The translations under genes and the position numbers were made by a program. DNA of 64,000 nt from contig NZ_JZEF01000002.1 in NCBI RefSeq assembly GCF_001013475.1, forward strand, positions 250,785 to 314,784. The letters are read 5' to 3'. The notes beneath the pieces were generated by a model. That model saw only the letters and a program-made list of their open reading frames with translations. It had not been told where the DNA came from and made no database searches. This document shows positions 41,463-49,034 of the stretch, one piece after another. The stretch's first letter is position 1. Each line of letters begins with the position of its first letter. Source of the DNA: Xanthomonas arboricola pv. juglandis (GTDB lineage: Bacteria; Pseudomonadota; Gammaproteobacteria; Xanthomonadales; Xanthomonadaceae).

Positions 41463-42017
41463 TTAGTCCCTCAGGTTGATCGCGCGAGCCAGGTACCAAC
41501 AGCCCTGGCTCCGTCTGAAAACGTAGGTATCTACTTCGTACTCCATGCCGAAGTCCACACTGCGGCCGTCACCGGCCATCGTCAGGATAGAGACCGGGTA
41601 TCCCACCTCACTTTGGCGCTCTGGCTTCATCTCCCCTGGAACGACTCGATCAAAGACCTTCGCGTCCTTGAAATAACGATACGGGAATAGCTCCAGGCGG
41701 GAGAGACCTGTTCGCTTGGAGAGATGCGTGGCGGGTGACGTATCCGTTTCTTTTTCGACCGTGTGAGTTGGCACCTCATAATCCAGCGGATCGTCGGTGA
41801 AGCTGCGACGCACGCTCTCGTCGGCAGAATCCGCATAGCGTTGCAGAAACGTGCCGAAATCCTTGGAGGGGCAAGACACAACCGGAGCCTTTGCAGCGTG
41901 TTGACTTGCATGCTCGCGCTGTGACGCGGTGGCGGGTGCAGGTGAGGTACACCCCGCTACTGCGGCGCAAAGCAATCCAGCGAATGCTACATAGGCCTTT
42001 CGGTGATTAGCACCCAT
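41463..42017 (-). CDS. Putative X-T4SS immunity lipoprotein
   Basis: 184 residues; ATG 42017 has AAGGA nine bases upstream. A lipoprotein signal is clear (FAGLLCAAVAGCTSPAP, lipidation Cys about 23). The mature part contains CPSKDFGTFLQRYADSADES and YEVDTYVFRRSQGCWYLARA, without an enzyme motif. X-T4SS immunity proteins are usually periplasmic lipoproteins encoded immediately upstream of their effector, exactly as here. Immunity function is inferred from context. Confidence 0.65.
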   Translation of the reverse strand: MGANHRKAYVAFAGLLCAAVAGCTSPAPATASQREHASQHAAKAPVVSCPSKDFGTFLQRYADSADESVRRSFTDDPLDYEVPTHTVEKETDTSPATHLSKRTGLSRLELFPYRYFKDAKVFDRVVPGEMKPERQSEVGYPVSILTMAGDGRSVDFGMEYEVDTYVFRRSQGCWYLARAINLRD

Positions 42018-42154
42018 ACCTATCGTTCCTTCTGCGCTTTTGGCTGTTGGCGATGCAGGTCGCCAGAATGGTCTGTTACGTGCATCTGCTTCCGCACGAC
42101 CGCTGGAATTCTGGTGAGGGTATCTGACCGCTGGACGTTGTGCGAATCCCTCCA

Positions 42155-42302
42155 AGGCGGCATGGCTTGTTCGCCAAGGAGAAGTCTGCCATGCGTCGGT
42201 CACTTCCCGTCCAAGCCAGCGCGCAAGCGCGCCACAGTGCCGCCGCCCACCGAGATCGGCTGGCACTCGCTCGATCCCTTGATCAAGCCGCGGCCTTACC
42301 TC
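42155..42302 (+). pseudogene. symE: Truncated second copy of symE
   Basis: From CAAGGAG and ATG 42191 the DNA matches the 5' part of the intact symE gene (same CGCAAGCGCGCCAC and CGAGATCGGCTGGCACTCGC blocks), including its leader. It carries indels that shift the frame and stops at CGGCCTTACCTC, where an IS4-type element begins. The 3' half of the gene is not found on the other side of that element. Confidence 0.75.
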
Positions 42303-43716
42303 TAGAGAACGGGGTCAGTTTCACTTAAGAAGTCAACCTGACCCTGAGGTTTCCCCACATTTCTTCCTGCAAGATCAAGCACTTGATGGGTGAGGATGTG
42401 GAAGAAGGTGCGCGCATGGGGCACGCTTCAAGGTGACTAAGCCAGAGAAGAGTGCCGACCATGCGCGCAAGCGAAGTATTGCAGAAGTGTCTGTCTAACT
42501 CACTCTCCGGAATGCATGCATTACGCCAACGCAGCTTGCTTCGTGCGGTTGAAGCGCTGTTACACGGGGGGCGACTGACCCTGATCGACCTTGCACGCGC
42601 CTGGCCCGGCGCGACGCGGGTACGTGCACCCCTCAAGGCATGCGACCGCTTACTGTGCAATCGCAGGTTGTACGCCGAGCGATCCGTGGTCGAGCGGGAT
42701 ATGGCGCATTGGCTTTTGCGCGGCGAACAGCCGGTGATCGTCATCGACTGGAGCGATTTGAAGCCGGACAAGTCATGGTGCCTGCTGCGCGCAGCCGTGC
42801 CGGTCGGTGGACGCACGCTCACCTTGCTGGATATGGTGGTTTCCGGGAAACAGCAGGGATCGCCAGGCGCGGAGAAACGCTTTTTGCAGCAGCTCAGGGC
42901 ACTGATTCCAGACGATGTGCGTCCGATCCTGGTCACGGACGCCGGATTCCGCACGCCATGGTTTCGCGCGGTGTCGGCGATGGGCTGGGATTGGGTTGGG
43001 CGTCTGCGCGGTCGCACGCAGGTCAAGCCGCGAGGCGCGCCCGATGATGCAGCGCAATGGATCGATAGCCGACGCCTGCATGCATTGGCGTCCAACCGTG
43101 TACACGAATTGCCACCGATGCAGGCCAATCGCAGTGATCCACTCGATTGCCGTCTGGTGCTCTATGCCAAGACACGTCAAGGACGTCAGCAACGCAACCG
43201 GCGCTCACCCGCCAAGGTCTCGCGTGCATCATCAAGTCTGAAAGCAGCAGCGCGTGAGCGCGAGCCATGGCTGATCGTTGCCTCTCCACAACTGCAAGCG
43301 CCCAGCGCAAAGCAGTTGGTCAACTTGTACGCACGACGGATGCAGATCGAGCTGGCATTTCGGGATCTGAAGTCACATCGCTACGGCCAGGCGATGGAAG
43401 ACAGCCTGACCCGTCGCGGTGAGCGACTGCAGATCCTATTGTTGCTCAATACACTGGCCACCTTCGCCAGTTGGCTGGCGGGACTGGGATGCGAAGCCAC
43501 CGGTATCGCCCGGTGGCTAGCGCCTCGCAGCAGCACACGCAAGCTCTACTCGACACTGCGTGTCGGCCACGAGGCGCTGGTCAGGCACTGGCCCATGGAA
43601 CCGGTCTCACGCTGGCTAGATCGCTTACGCACACTGCATGACACAGTGCGCGAGCAAATGACTCTGGTGCTTTAAAACGTGGGGATACCTAAGAACCTGA
43701 CCCTGTTTCTCACTAT
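42303..43716 (+). mobile_element. IS4-type insertion sequence
   Basis: About 1.4 kb. Ends carry an imperfect inverted repeat: AACGGGGTCAG near 42308-42318 on the left and CTGACCCTGTT near 43697-43707 on the right. It holds a single transposase gene. Exact ends are uncertain by several bases and no target-site duplication is evident. With the missing 3' end of symE this indicates a deletion or recombination at one flank. Confidence 0.75.
42452..43675 (+). CDS. IS4-family transposase
   Basis: 407 residues (GTG 42452; ATG 42461 is an alternative). DDE residues are seen in VIVIDWSDLKPDKSW, in RPILVTDAGFRTPWF, and in the YREK-like IS4 signature YARRMQIELAFRDLKS (Y-(2)-R-(3)-E-(6)-K spacing). The gene is intact, so the element may still move. 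Confidence 0.9.
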   Translation: MPTMRASEVLQKCLSNSLSGMHALRQRSLLRAVEALLHGGRLTLIDLARAWPGATRVRAPLKACDRLLCNRRLYAERSVVERDMAHWLLRGEQPVIVIDWSDLKPDKSWCLLRAAVPVGGRTLTLLDMVVSGKQQGSPGAEKRFLQQLRALIPDDVRPILVTDAGFRTPWFRAVSAMGWDWVGRLRGRTQVKPRGAPDDAAQWIDSRRLHALASNRVHELPPMQANRSDPLDCRLVLYAKTRQGRQQRNRRSPAKVSRASSSLKAAAREREPWLIVASPQLQAPSAKQLVNLYARRMQIELAFRDLKSHRYGQAMEDSLTRRGERLQILLLLNTLATFASWLAGLGCEATGIARWLAPRSSTRKLYSTLRVGHEALVRHWPMEPVSRWLDRLRTLHDTVREQMTLVL

Positions 43717-43791
43717 AGCGGCATCACGGCAAGACATGTTGCCTGCCGATTCACGACATCTTTAAACGAATTACCAGTAATAAATTTCTAA

Positions 43792-43825
43792 AAAAGCCTC
43801 TCCACGGTTTCGCGAAGAGGCTTTT
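43792..43825. terminator. Bidirectional intrinsic terminator
   Basis: AAAAGCCTCT at 43792-43801 pairs perfectly with AGAGGCTTTT at 43816-43825. With flanking A and T runs it can work on both strands, ending the amidase gene (minus) and transcripts from the insertion sequence. Confidence 0.85.
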
Positions 43826-43847
43826 AAAATCCACAATAATCAGCGTT

Positions 43848-44804
43848 TTATTTTTCGCAGGTAACGCTGTGCTCATAGGTCGACACCACTTGATCAGCGT
43901 CGGTCATTGTAGCTTTTAGTTTTGCAGAGAGCGTCGTTGAACCGCCGGGCCGGCAAGTGAAATCCATCGTCAGCCCGCTGGCATCAGCGATTGTCTTCGT
44001 CGCACCGCTGCAACTTCCACTGCAAGAAGTTATTTCTGATTTATAGACAATTGGATAGCGAGGAGACCCTTGAATTACTATAGGAGTCTTCTGCAACCCA
44101 CTTCCGTAGGTAAACGTAACATTCGGGATTGACGTAATTTTGAACGGCGCACAAGTAACGCCATCCCTATCTAGCCGATAGCCTTTTTCGACCCCCTTCA
44201 TTGCGGCAGTAATAAATGCAGGATCCTGAAGCGCGGCAGCATCATCTACGTTCGTGTGGAATCCGGTCTCCACAACAACTTTTTTGATATCAGGGAAACC
44301 ACTATTTTCACCGTAAGCTTCACTTTCGCGCGGTGCCTCGTCAACATGGTAATCAGCATAAGCCGGGACCGCATGAATTTGCTCTTTCATCGCACAAAGA
44401 ATGCTTTGACCCAATGCGTAGTCAGTGGGGCGATCAGTTTTAACCAGTACCCACGTTCCACGCGCGTTTGGGTTGGTTTTGCTGCCGTTAGTATGCAAGC
44501 TGATCAAAGCATCCGCCCCGACCTCGTTGGCATAGCGCGGTCGTGAATTAATATCCTTATTATACTCACGCATAGGATCATTAGGGCTTGCTGTCACACC
44601 CCAGATATCAGTCCGTCCAGGATAGACCCTTTCGAGATTATATCTCGCGGCCATCTCCCACCACGGCCTCTTGGTCGTCGAATTGATCGTCGTGCTTCTG
44701 GTCCTGGGCTCGTACACATCATCCTCACTCCGTGTTGTCACGAGCGCAGCGAGCTCAACCACGTGAGACGGAGTCAAGAGATGACCTCTAGTTTTAGCTG
44801 GCAT
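43848..44804 (-). CDS. N-acetylmuramoyl-L-alanine amidase (Amidase_3), apparently N-terminally truncated
   Basis: 318 residues. The core of an Amidase_3 enzyme is present: ALVTTRSEDDVYEPRTRSTT, then the zinc His in GADALISLHTNGSKTN (~105) and the catalytic Glu in VVVETGFHTNVDDAAAL (~185). The first zinc motif (usually DPGHGG) and the opening strand are missing: ATG 44804 enters right before HVVELAALV. There is no signal peptide. A Cys-bearing beta-rich C-terminal domain (~225-318) has no match I know. Codon use is less GC-rich than core genes. It is probably inactive as it stands. Confidence 0.65.
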   Translation of the reverse strand: MPAKTRGHLLTPSHVVELAALVTTRSEDDVYEPRTRSTTINSTTKRPWWEMAARYNLERVYPGRTDIWGVTASPNDPMREYNKDINSRPRYANEVGADALISLHTNGSKTNPNARGTWVLVKTDRPTDYALGQSILCAMKEQIHAVPAYADYHVDEAPRESEAYGENSGFPDIKKVVVETGFHTNVDDAAALQDPAFITAAMKGVEKGYRLDRDGVTCAPFKITSIPNVTFTYGSGLQKTPIVIQGSPRYPIVYKSEITSCSGSCSGATKTIADASGLTMDFTCRPGGSTTLSAKLKATMTDADQVVSTYEHSVTCEK

Positions 44805-44891
44805 TGAATTGCGGGGAGTCGACAGAAAGGCCTCAAGGGACTCGAGTTCCTTTCCTGGTGGGTACGCGATTCGGCGTGAGCGGGCGAGCCG

Positions 44892-45077
44892 ATGCAGATC
44901 AGGTGCGTTGCGCTTCCACCCATCGGCGAGCAGTTTGGCACGTCACTTCGCTTTTGCATCGATTATTTTTACGCTGATCCCAAGCAGGATATCGGCAATC
45001 TACTGTCCAAGGTAGGGAAGTTGGCCGTTGAGCTCAACAGCGCAAAGGGCTTGTATCCCCAGGTCGTTGCCTCCTGA
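44892..45077 (+). CDS. Small ORF ending in an attC-like site (61 aa)
   Basis: Product starts MQIRCVALPPIGEQFGTSLR and continues DYFYADPKQDIGNLLSKVGK, plausible globular sequence with no family match. Its TGA stop is part of the CTGACAA motif shared with three other ORFs here, as in integron cassettes. It may be the remaining C-terminus of a longer cassette gene. Confidence 0.4.
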   Translation: MQIRCVALPPIGEQFGTSLRFCIDYFYADPKQDIGNLLSKVGKLAVELNSAKGLYPQVVAS

Positions 45078-45101
45078 CAATGCATTCAAGCCAAACCCGC
45101 C
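45073..45101 (+). repeat. attC-like half-site 1
   Basis: A 29-bp stretch (CCTGACAAT.. ..ATTCAAGCC.. ..AACCCGCC) matches the one at 48129-48157 in 26 positions. The matching right half is absent, so it is a remnant. Confidence 0.5.
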
Positions 45102-45201
45102 GCCGCGGATGTCCTCGCGCAGCTGCTGACGCAGCGGGCAAGCGGGATTGCCGAGTGTCACCGCACAGACAGGGCTGCCTGTTACTGGCCTTGGCCTGAT
45201 C

Positions 45202-45933
45202 TCAAGCTAAGCTGAAGACGCTCGCTTTTCCGGTCCCCGTGTCGTACGCCACCAATGCCTCCTGGAATGCATCAGCGCTGCAAACGAGGTCACCGTTGCT
45301 GCTCCAGATGGCAGACCGCCCCGCTCCTATGAAGGTATCGGCGGGGCCTACACAGTTCGCCATCAAGACAGTCATGGAATGCGTCTTTGCAGTCGTCGGA
45401 TAATGACTGTAGGCCGATGTCACGCCTCTCTCCGACTTGGCCACGCTTGCCAGGTACACGCCAGCACCTGACGCTGCAGCTTGTTCCGCATGGCTTGCCT
45501 GCAGTGACTCGTAGCAAATGGCAGGCGCCAGCAGCTGATCTGCGTGTCTGAGCACAAGCTGCTCGGTACCGGCGGTGAAGAACGGGAACTCGTCGGGGTG
45601 TAACTGCTGTTTGGAGTAGCTTGTGCGCTCCAGCCCCGGTTGGAAGCAGAGCATGCTGATTTCGGTGCCTTTTGCCCCCTTCGTGGGTACTCCAACGGCG
45701 ATAAGCATGCCGTACCGGTCACTTGCCAGCTGAAATTGATCAAAGCGCTGATCAGCCGGCTGCACCGCCAGCGCCTGCGCCAATCCGGGTTCGTAACCAG
45801 TGAGGGAAAGCTCGGGAAAGACCAGCACATCCGCACCCCTGCTCGCCGCCAGGCGAATGACATCGAGGTGCTTACCGATGTTCTCTTCGACTTGGCCAGG
45901 CGTTGAAAGGATCTGCGCAGCTGTCAGCTTCAT
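45202..45933 (-). CDS. Carbon-nitrogen hydrolase (nitrilase superfamily)
   Basis: 243 residues. The catalytic triad is visible: Glu in VLVFPELSLTGYEPG (~40), Lys in TSYSKQQLHPDEFPFF (~110) and Cys in LLAPAICYESLQASHA (~143). It hydrolyses or condenses an amide bond; the substrate is unknown. ATG 45933 is the chosen start. It runs opposite to the surrounding cassette-like ORFs and may have its own promoter. Confidence 0.85.
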   Translation of the reverse strand: MKLTAAQILSTPGQVEENIGKHLDVIRLAASRGADVLVFPELSLTGYEPGLAQALAVQPADQRFDQFQLASDRYGMLIAVGVPTKGAKGTEISMLCFQPGLERTSYSKQQLHPDEFPFFTAGTEQLVLRHADQLLAPAICYESLQASHAEQAAASGAGVYLASVAKSERGVTSAYSHYPTTAKTHSMTVLMANCVGPADTFIGAGRSAIWSSNGDLVCSADAFQEALVAYDTGTGKASVFSLA

Positions 45934-46183
45934 TGCCTGTCTCGTGTCCACGTGTTGGGGTTTGAGCGTAGCGGATTCCGAAAGGCGGGTAACCAGAACC
46001 TGCTTAAGAGACCAGGCCTGGTGCCAGTCGCGGTACCACGCCACGCTGCACCAGCGAGCGTGCGTCGTTCCCCTGTGTATCCGGCGGGCTGTGCAGGCGA
46101 ATCCAGATTGACCTTACTTAACCGCTCGGCGAGGATATTACCGTACCGCACTTGGGCGGTCGGGTCGCAGTCAGGCGCAAAGC

Positions 46184-46660
46184 ATGGTCCGCAGCATTGG
46201 TGTAGACGAAAGTGAGCGGCAGCTACTTGATGACGTTGCCGAATATGGATGGCATTGCATCCACATCATGGAGGAGGGCGAGCAGGTTGGGTACTCCTTC
46301 ACCGTTGGCATGTACCAGACGTTTGGACACCCGGAATTGATCATCTTCGGCTTGTCCTCAAGGGTATCGCACCAGATCCTCTCGATCTTTGCGGATGCGG
46401 CGCAAGCCGGAACACCGCTCGATCTATCACAACCAACAGATGCTCTAATTGACCACTATTCCTGCTGTTTTGCCGAAGTGCCATTGTCGGAGTACTACGA
46501 GCATGTAGGTTTTGCACGCTGGTACTATCAGGGAGACGACTTTCCGCTTTACCAGATTGTGTGGCCGTCCAAGTCCGGCCTGTTTCCCTGGCACCCCCGG
46601 TCCAGTGCGGAGTTCCGCGCAGCCCAGCCGGTACTCGGCCAGGCCGCGAATGGCAACTGA
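46184..46660 (+). CDS. DUF4262-family protein in an integron-like cassette
   Basis: 158 residues. DUF4262 features are clear: YGWHCIHIMEEGEQVGYSFT, then GMYQTFGHPELIIFGLSSRV and WYYQGDDFPLYQIVWPSKSG. Function unknown. GTCAGGCGC sits at 46170-46178 just before the start, and the TGA stop lies in the left end of an attC-like palindrome, so the gene fits a mobile cassette of about 540 bp. DUF4262 proteins are frequent integron passengers. Confidence 0.8.
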   Translation: MVRSIGVDESERQLLDDVAEYGWHCIHIMEEGEQVGYSFTVGMYQTFGHPELIIFGLSSRVSHQILSIFADAAQAGTPLDLSQPTDALIDHYSCCFAEVPLSEYYEHVGFARWYYQGDDFPLYQIVWPSKSGLFPWHPRSSAEFRAAQPVLGQAANGN

Positions 46661-46719
46661 CAATCCTTCATCCAGGGCCGCTGGGTGGTCGTCGACGTGG
46701 CGGATGAAGACTGTCAGGC
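46656..46719 (+). repeat. attC-like site 2 (complete)
   Basis: CTGACAATCCTTCATCC on the left pairs with GGATGAAGACTGTCAG on the right around a ~30-base loop; one extra base on the left arm bulges out, as in attC recombination sites. The right core GTCAGGC is at 46713-46719. Confidence 0.65.
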
Positions 46720-46816
46720 GATGGATTCGATCACCGATAGCAGTTGCCGGCGACCAACGTATCGCCAGGCATTCGCGTTGCCGCACTCCCGTAGCAGGCA
46801 GGATCAGGACTGTAGT

Positions 46817-47242
46817 GTGGCTTCCGAAGATCTGAATGCCCTCTGTAACGAGGCGCGTGGCTTCGCCGAGTACATGCTGCTGGCACATGGCGAGTTCATC
46901 CCATTCGGTGTCTTGATGCGTCCAGATGGGACGATTGCTCAGGCGGCTGGTGACCTTGGGGTTGAACGTTCCGTATCGGCGGAGATGGTTGAGCTACTTC
47001 AAGCGTCCTTCTCGCAATCTGCCCGTCTTGGCGCCATCCGGGCCGCCTGCATCTGCATGGAGATGTCTGTGGTGCCACCCGGACAGGAGGACAAAACGGA
47101 TGCAATCTGTACGCGATTGGCGCACGTATCGGGCGAGACAGTCGAGGTCTTCGTACCGCACTCGCGTGATGCGCGTGGGGCGCTCCAGCTGGGCCAGCCA
47201 TTCGCCACGGTCGGCGATGAGTTCACGCTTGTTGAGCGCTAA
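46817..47242 (+). CDS. Hypothetical cassette-borne protein (141 aa)
   Basis: The start GTG 46817 is a choice; the frame is open back to 46685 but that part overlaps the attC-like site. The product reads GFAEYMLLAHGEFIPFGVLM and HVSGETVEVFVPHSRDARGA, a compact mixed alpha/beta protein with no signal peptide. No family recognised. It lies in the same orientation as its neighbours. Confidence 0.5.
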   Translation: MASEDLNALCNEARGFAEYMLLAHGEFIPFGVLMRPDGTIAQAAGDLGVERSVSAEMVELLQASFSQSARLGAIRAACICMEMSVVPPGQEDKTDAICTRLAHVSGETVEVFVPHSRDARGALQLGQPFATVGDEFTLVER

Positions 47243-47284
47243 ACTATCCAGGCGTGGCATAGATCTATTCAACGGGTGGGCAGC

Positions 47285-47710
47285 ATGCTGAAAGTCGCCG
47301 TTCTCATTGCTTGCCTCGCCGTCGCTGCGCCTGCCGTGGCCATCTCATGCGGTAGGCAGCAATCCACGGCGCAGGCCTACTCCTCTGCTCAGCACGTGGT
47401 CTCTGCGCATGTTGAGAGGAGCTATGCGGCACCCGGTTTTGGTCGTGATGCTGTGCAGTTCGTCGAGCTTCGCGTGCTGAAGGTCTGGAAAGGTCAGCTG
47501 AAGCCAGGAGACCATGTCCAGGCAACAGCGGAAGATTCAATCAATTTTGTCAGTGATGGGTTCGTTCCACTCTTGGGCTCCGATCTGTTGGTATACGCGA
47601 GCGGTTCCCAGCCTCTTATGCTGGGCAGTTGCTCAAGGATCGCACCACTGGAGACCACGTGTGACCTACAGGCGCTGGAGGCGCTATCCAGGCGGTCGCA
47701 TGGCAGGTAA
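47285..47710 (+). CDS. Exported hypothetical protein (141 aa)
   Basis: ATG 47285 begins a good signal peptide, MLKVAVLIACLAVAAPAVA, cleaved before ISCG. The mature part contains QFVELRVLKVWKGQLKPGDH and Cys pairs (SCGRQ, GSCSR, TTCDL), as in small TIMP-like or inhibitor folds. Family uncertain. The stop TAA lies at the left edge of a degenerate palindrome (47708-47757), consistent with a cassette. Confidence 0.6.
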   Translation: MLKVAVLIACLAVAAPAVAISCGRQQSTAQAYSSAQHVVSAHVERSYAAPGFGRDAVQFVELRVLKVWKGQLKPGDHVQATAEDSINFVSDGFVPLLGSDLLVYASGSQPLMLGSCSRIAPLETTCDLQALEALSRRSHGR

Positions 47711-47757
47711 CGTGAGCGGCACTGCCTCCACGGCGACGGCGAGGTGACGCGGGCATT
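47708..47757 (+). repeat. attC-like site 3 (degenerate)
   Basis: TAACGTGAGCGGCACTGCCTC can be aligned with the reverse complement of GAGGTGACGCGGGCATTA, leaving a ~10-base loop. The stop codon of the preceding gene is inside it and the next gene starts 17 bp after it. Confidence 0.35.
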
Positions 47758-47773
47758 AGGTCCTTTGGAGCAT

Positions 47774-48133
47774 ATGGTCACTTACCCATCAGAGCCGGAA
47801 CTTGTTCTCGCCCTCGATCACCACGATGAGTTGGTGCGGCAGTGTGCTGCCGGTGCGTTGTCGTTCGGAGCTTTCTGTGCAGCGTACGATAACTTTTACT
47901 GGGCATACGCGCTGGACGGGCATGAGTCCGACGCTGCAGGCCAGGCGCTGCTAGGCCGGCTGGCAGCCCGCGTAGCTCCACATCGCGCACTGGCCGAGAC
48001 CGTCCTGGCTCACATCCATCCTGAGACCCCCGAGAGTCGTGCCAGCTATGGCAAGGCCGGCAGGCTCGACACCGATGAGGCCATGGTGCGTCTCAAGCTT
48101 ATCGCTGCTGGCCTCCTTTCCTGGAAAGCCTGA
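47774..48133 (+). CDS. Hypothetical cassette-borne protein (119 aa)
   Basis: ATG 47774 follows GGAG. The product is helical and acidic: YPSEPELVLALDHHDELVRQ and RLDTDEAMVRLKLIAAGLLS. No signal peptide and no family match. The TGA stop lies in GCCTGACAA of the next attC-like site. Confidence 0.55.
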   Translation: MVTYPSEPELVLALDHHDELVRQCAAGALSFGAFCAAYDNFYWAYALDGHESDAAGQALLGRLAARVAPHRALAETVLAHIHPETPESRASYGKAGRLDTDEAMVRLKLIAAGLLSWKA

Positions 48134-48179
48134 CAATTGATTCAAGCCGAACCCGCCTCGCGACGCGGTTCAATTCAGG
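48128..48179 (+). repeat. attC-like site 4
   Basis: GCCTGACAATTGATTCAAGC opens the site; AACCCGCC faces GCGGTT and AATTCAGG closes it. The stem is imperfect and the loop is CTCGCGA-like. The layout corresponds to the R''-L''-L' arrangement of attC; the final R' core is poor. Confidence 0.5.
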
Positions 48180-48191
48180 AGCTCATCCCTC

Positions 48192-48224
48192 ATGACGTAT
48201 CTGGCGAAACTTTATGAGGCCTAA
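48192..48224 (+). pseudogene. Ten-codon mini ORF between two attC-like sites
   Basis: ATG 48192 reads MTYLAKLYEA and stops at TAA inside GCCTAACAC, the left core of the following attC-like site. It sits where a cassette gene is expected, so it is either a minimal cassette or an internally deleted gene. Confidence 0.35.
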
Positions 48225-48341
48225 CACGTCGAACGCGCATTGCATGACTTGGGAATGAGAAGTCAGGATTCACTGGGATCTCTCTGACCACGCATTCATA
48301 CCGTCGCCACTGTGCGGCGCGACGTACCTCTGGTGTCAGGC
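48218..48341 (+). repeat. attC-like site 5 (long)
   Basis: GCCTAACAC at 48219-48227 is nearly the complement of GTGTCAGGC at 48333-48341; inside, GTCGAACGCGC faces GCGGCGCGAC. Length of about 124 bp is within the range of attC sites. GTCAGGCGC at the right end is identical to that at 46170. Confidence 0.5.
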
Positions 48342-48352
48342 GCCAAAAATAT

Positions 48353-48790
48353 ATGATCGCAATCGAGTTTGAACCACCAAGCGTTTCCTCCTGCGAGTGC
48401 TGCGGGAAAGAGACCGTTCGCCTCACGCGTTTCGTTACAGATGACGGTAACGCGCACGCTGTTTACTACCTTCAGTACACGCCCGGGCACGAACCGGAGC
48501 ATATAAGCGGTTTGGTCAGCCTCGGCGAGTGGGGTGAATCGGCCTCGCCAGCAGATCGCATTGCATTTCCGTTCCGCCTCTGGGCCACCGAGGGGACGTA
48601 TAACGTGGGGCTCACCGATGCCGCAGAGTCGCCATGGTCCAAAGCAACGTTTCTTGGGGCCGTGCTCGACCGGGCCCAGGCACTGAATCACCCGTGGTGC
48701 AAGGAGGTGTTTCATATCACGGATCACATCACTAGCCAGGATCCAGAGGCAATTGCATTTCTTGCTGGGAAGCATCAACGGAGCGCCTGA
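48353..48790 (+). CDS. Hypothetical cassette-borne protein (145 aa)
   Basis: ATG 48353 comes 11 bp after the attC-like core. A CxxC zinc-like motif (SCECCGKETVRLTRFV) lies near the N-terminus, followed by YYLQYTPGHEPEHISGLVSL. No recognised family and no signal peptide; probably cytoplasmic. The TGA stop is in GCCTGACAACTCGCTCA. Confidence 0.6.
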   Translation: MIAIEFEPPSVSSCECCGKETVRLTRFVTDDGNAHAVYYLQYTPGHEPEHISGLVSLGEWGESASPADRIAFPFRLWATEGTYNVGLTDAAESPWSKATFLGAVLDRAQALNHPWCKEVFHITDHITSQDPEAIAFLAGKHQRSA

Positions 48791-48802
48791 CAACTCGCTC
48801 AG
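48785..48802 (+). repeat. attC-like half-site 6
   Basis: GCCTGACAACTCGCTCA has the same left core as the sites at 45073 and 48128, but no matching right arm is visible in the 244-bp gap that follows (48791-49034). Confidence 0.4.
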
Positions 48803-49034
48803 GTAGGAATTGCCTCGCTGCAGCACTTACGTCCCGGCTATCACACCATGCTCGCCTGTCACCCCGTCTTCCTACGTCATCGGCGCATCGTAAGTAGGAG
48901 TGAATCGAGATTTGCTGTGCTTGCGGTGAGGAGAGAGCTTTGTCGTCTCGATACAGCAGATTGCAGGTTTCCTGGTAAGCAAAAGGGACGAGGATTTCAT
49001 GGCCTTCTGCGTTGATTGGAGACACTAGATAGTT

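Noticed and set aside
42325..43128. 267-codon minus-strand frame within the insertion sequence
   Set aside because: Antisense of the transposase gene; no similarity to accessory IS genes.
47236..47284. attC site between the ORFs ending at 47242 and starting at 47285
   Set aside because: Only a short CTAT/ATAG pairing is possible and the conserved core is absent, so it was not counted.
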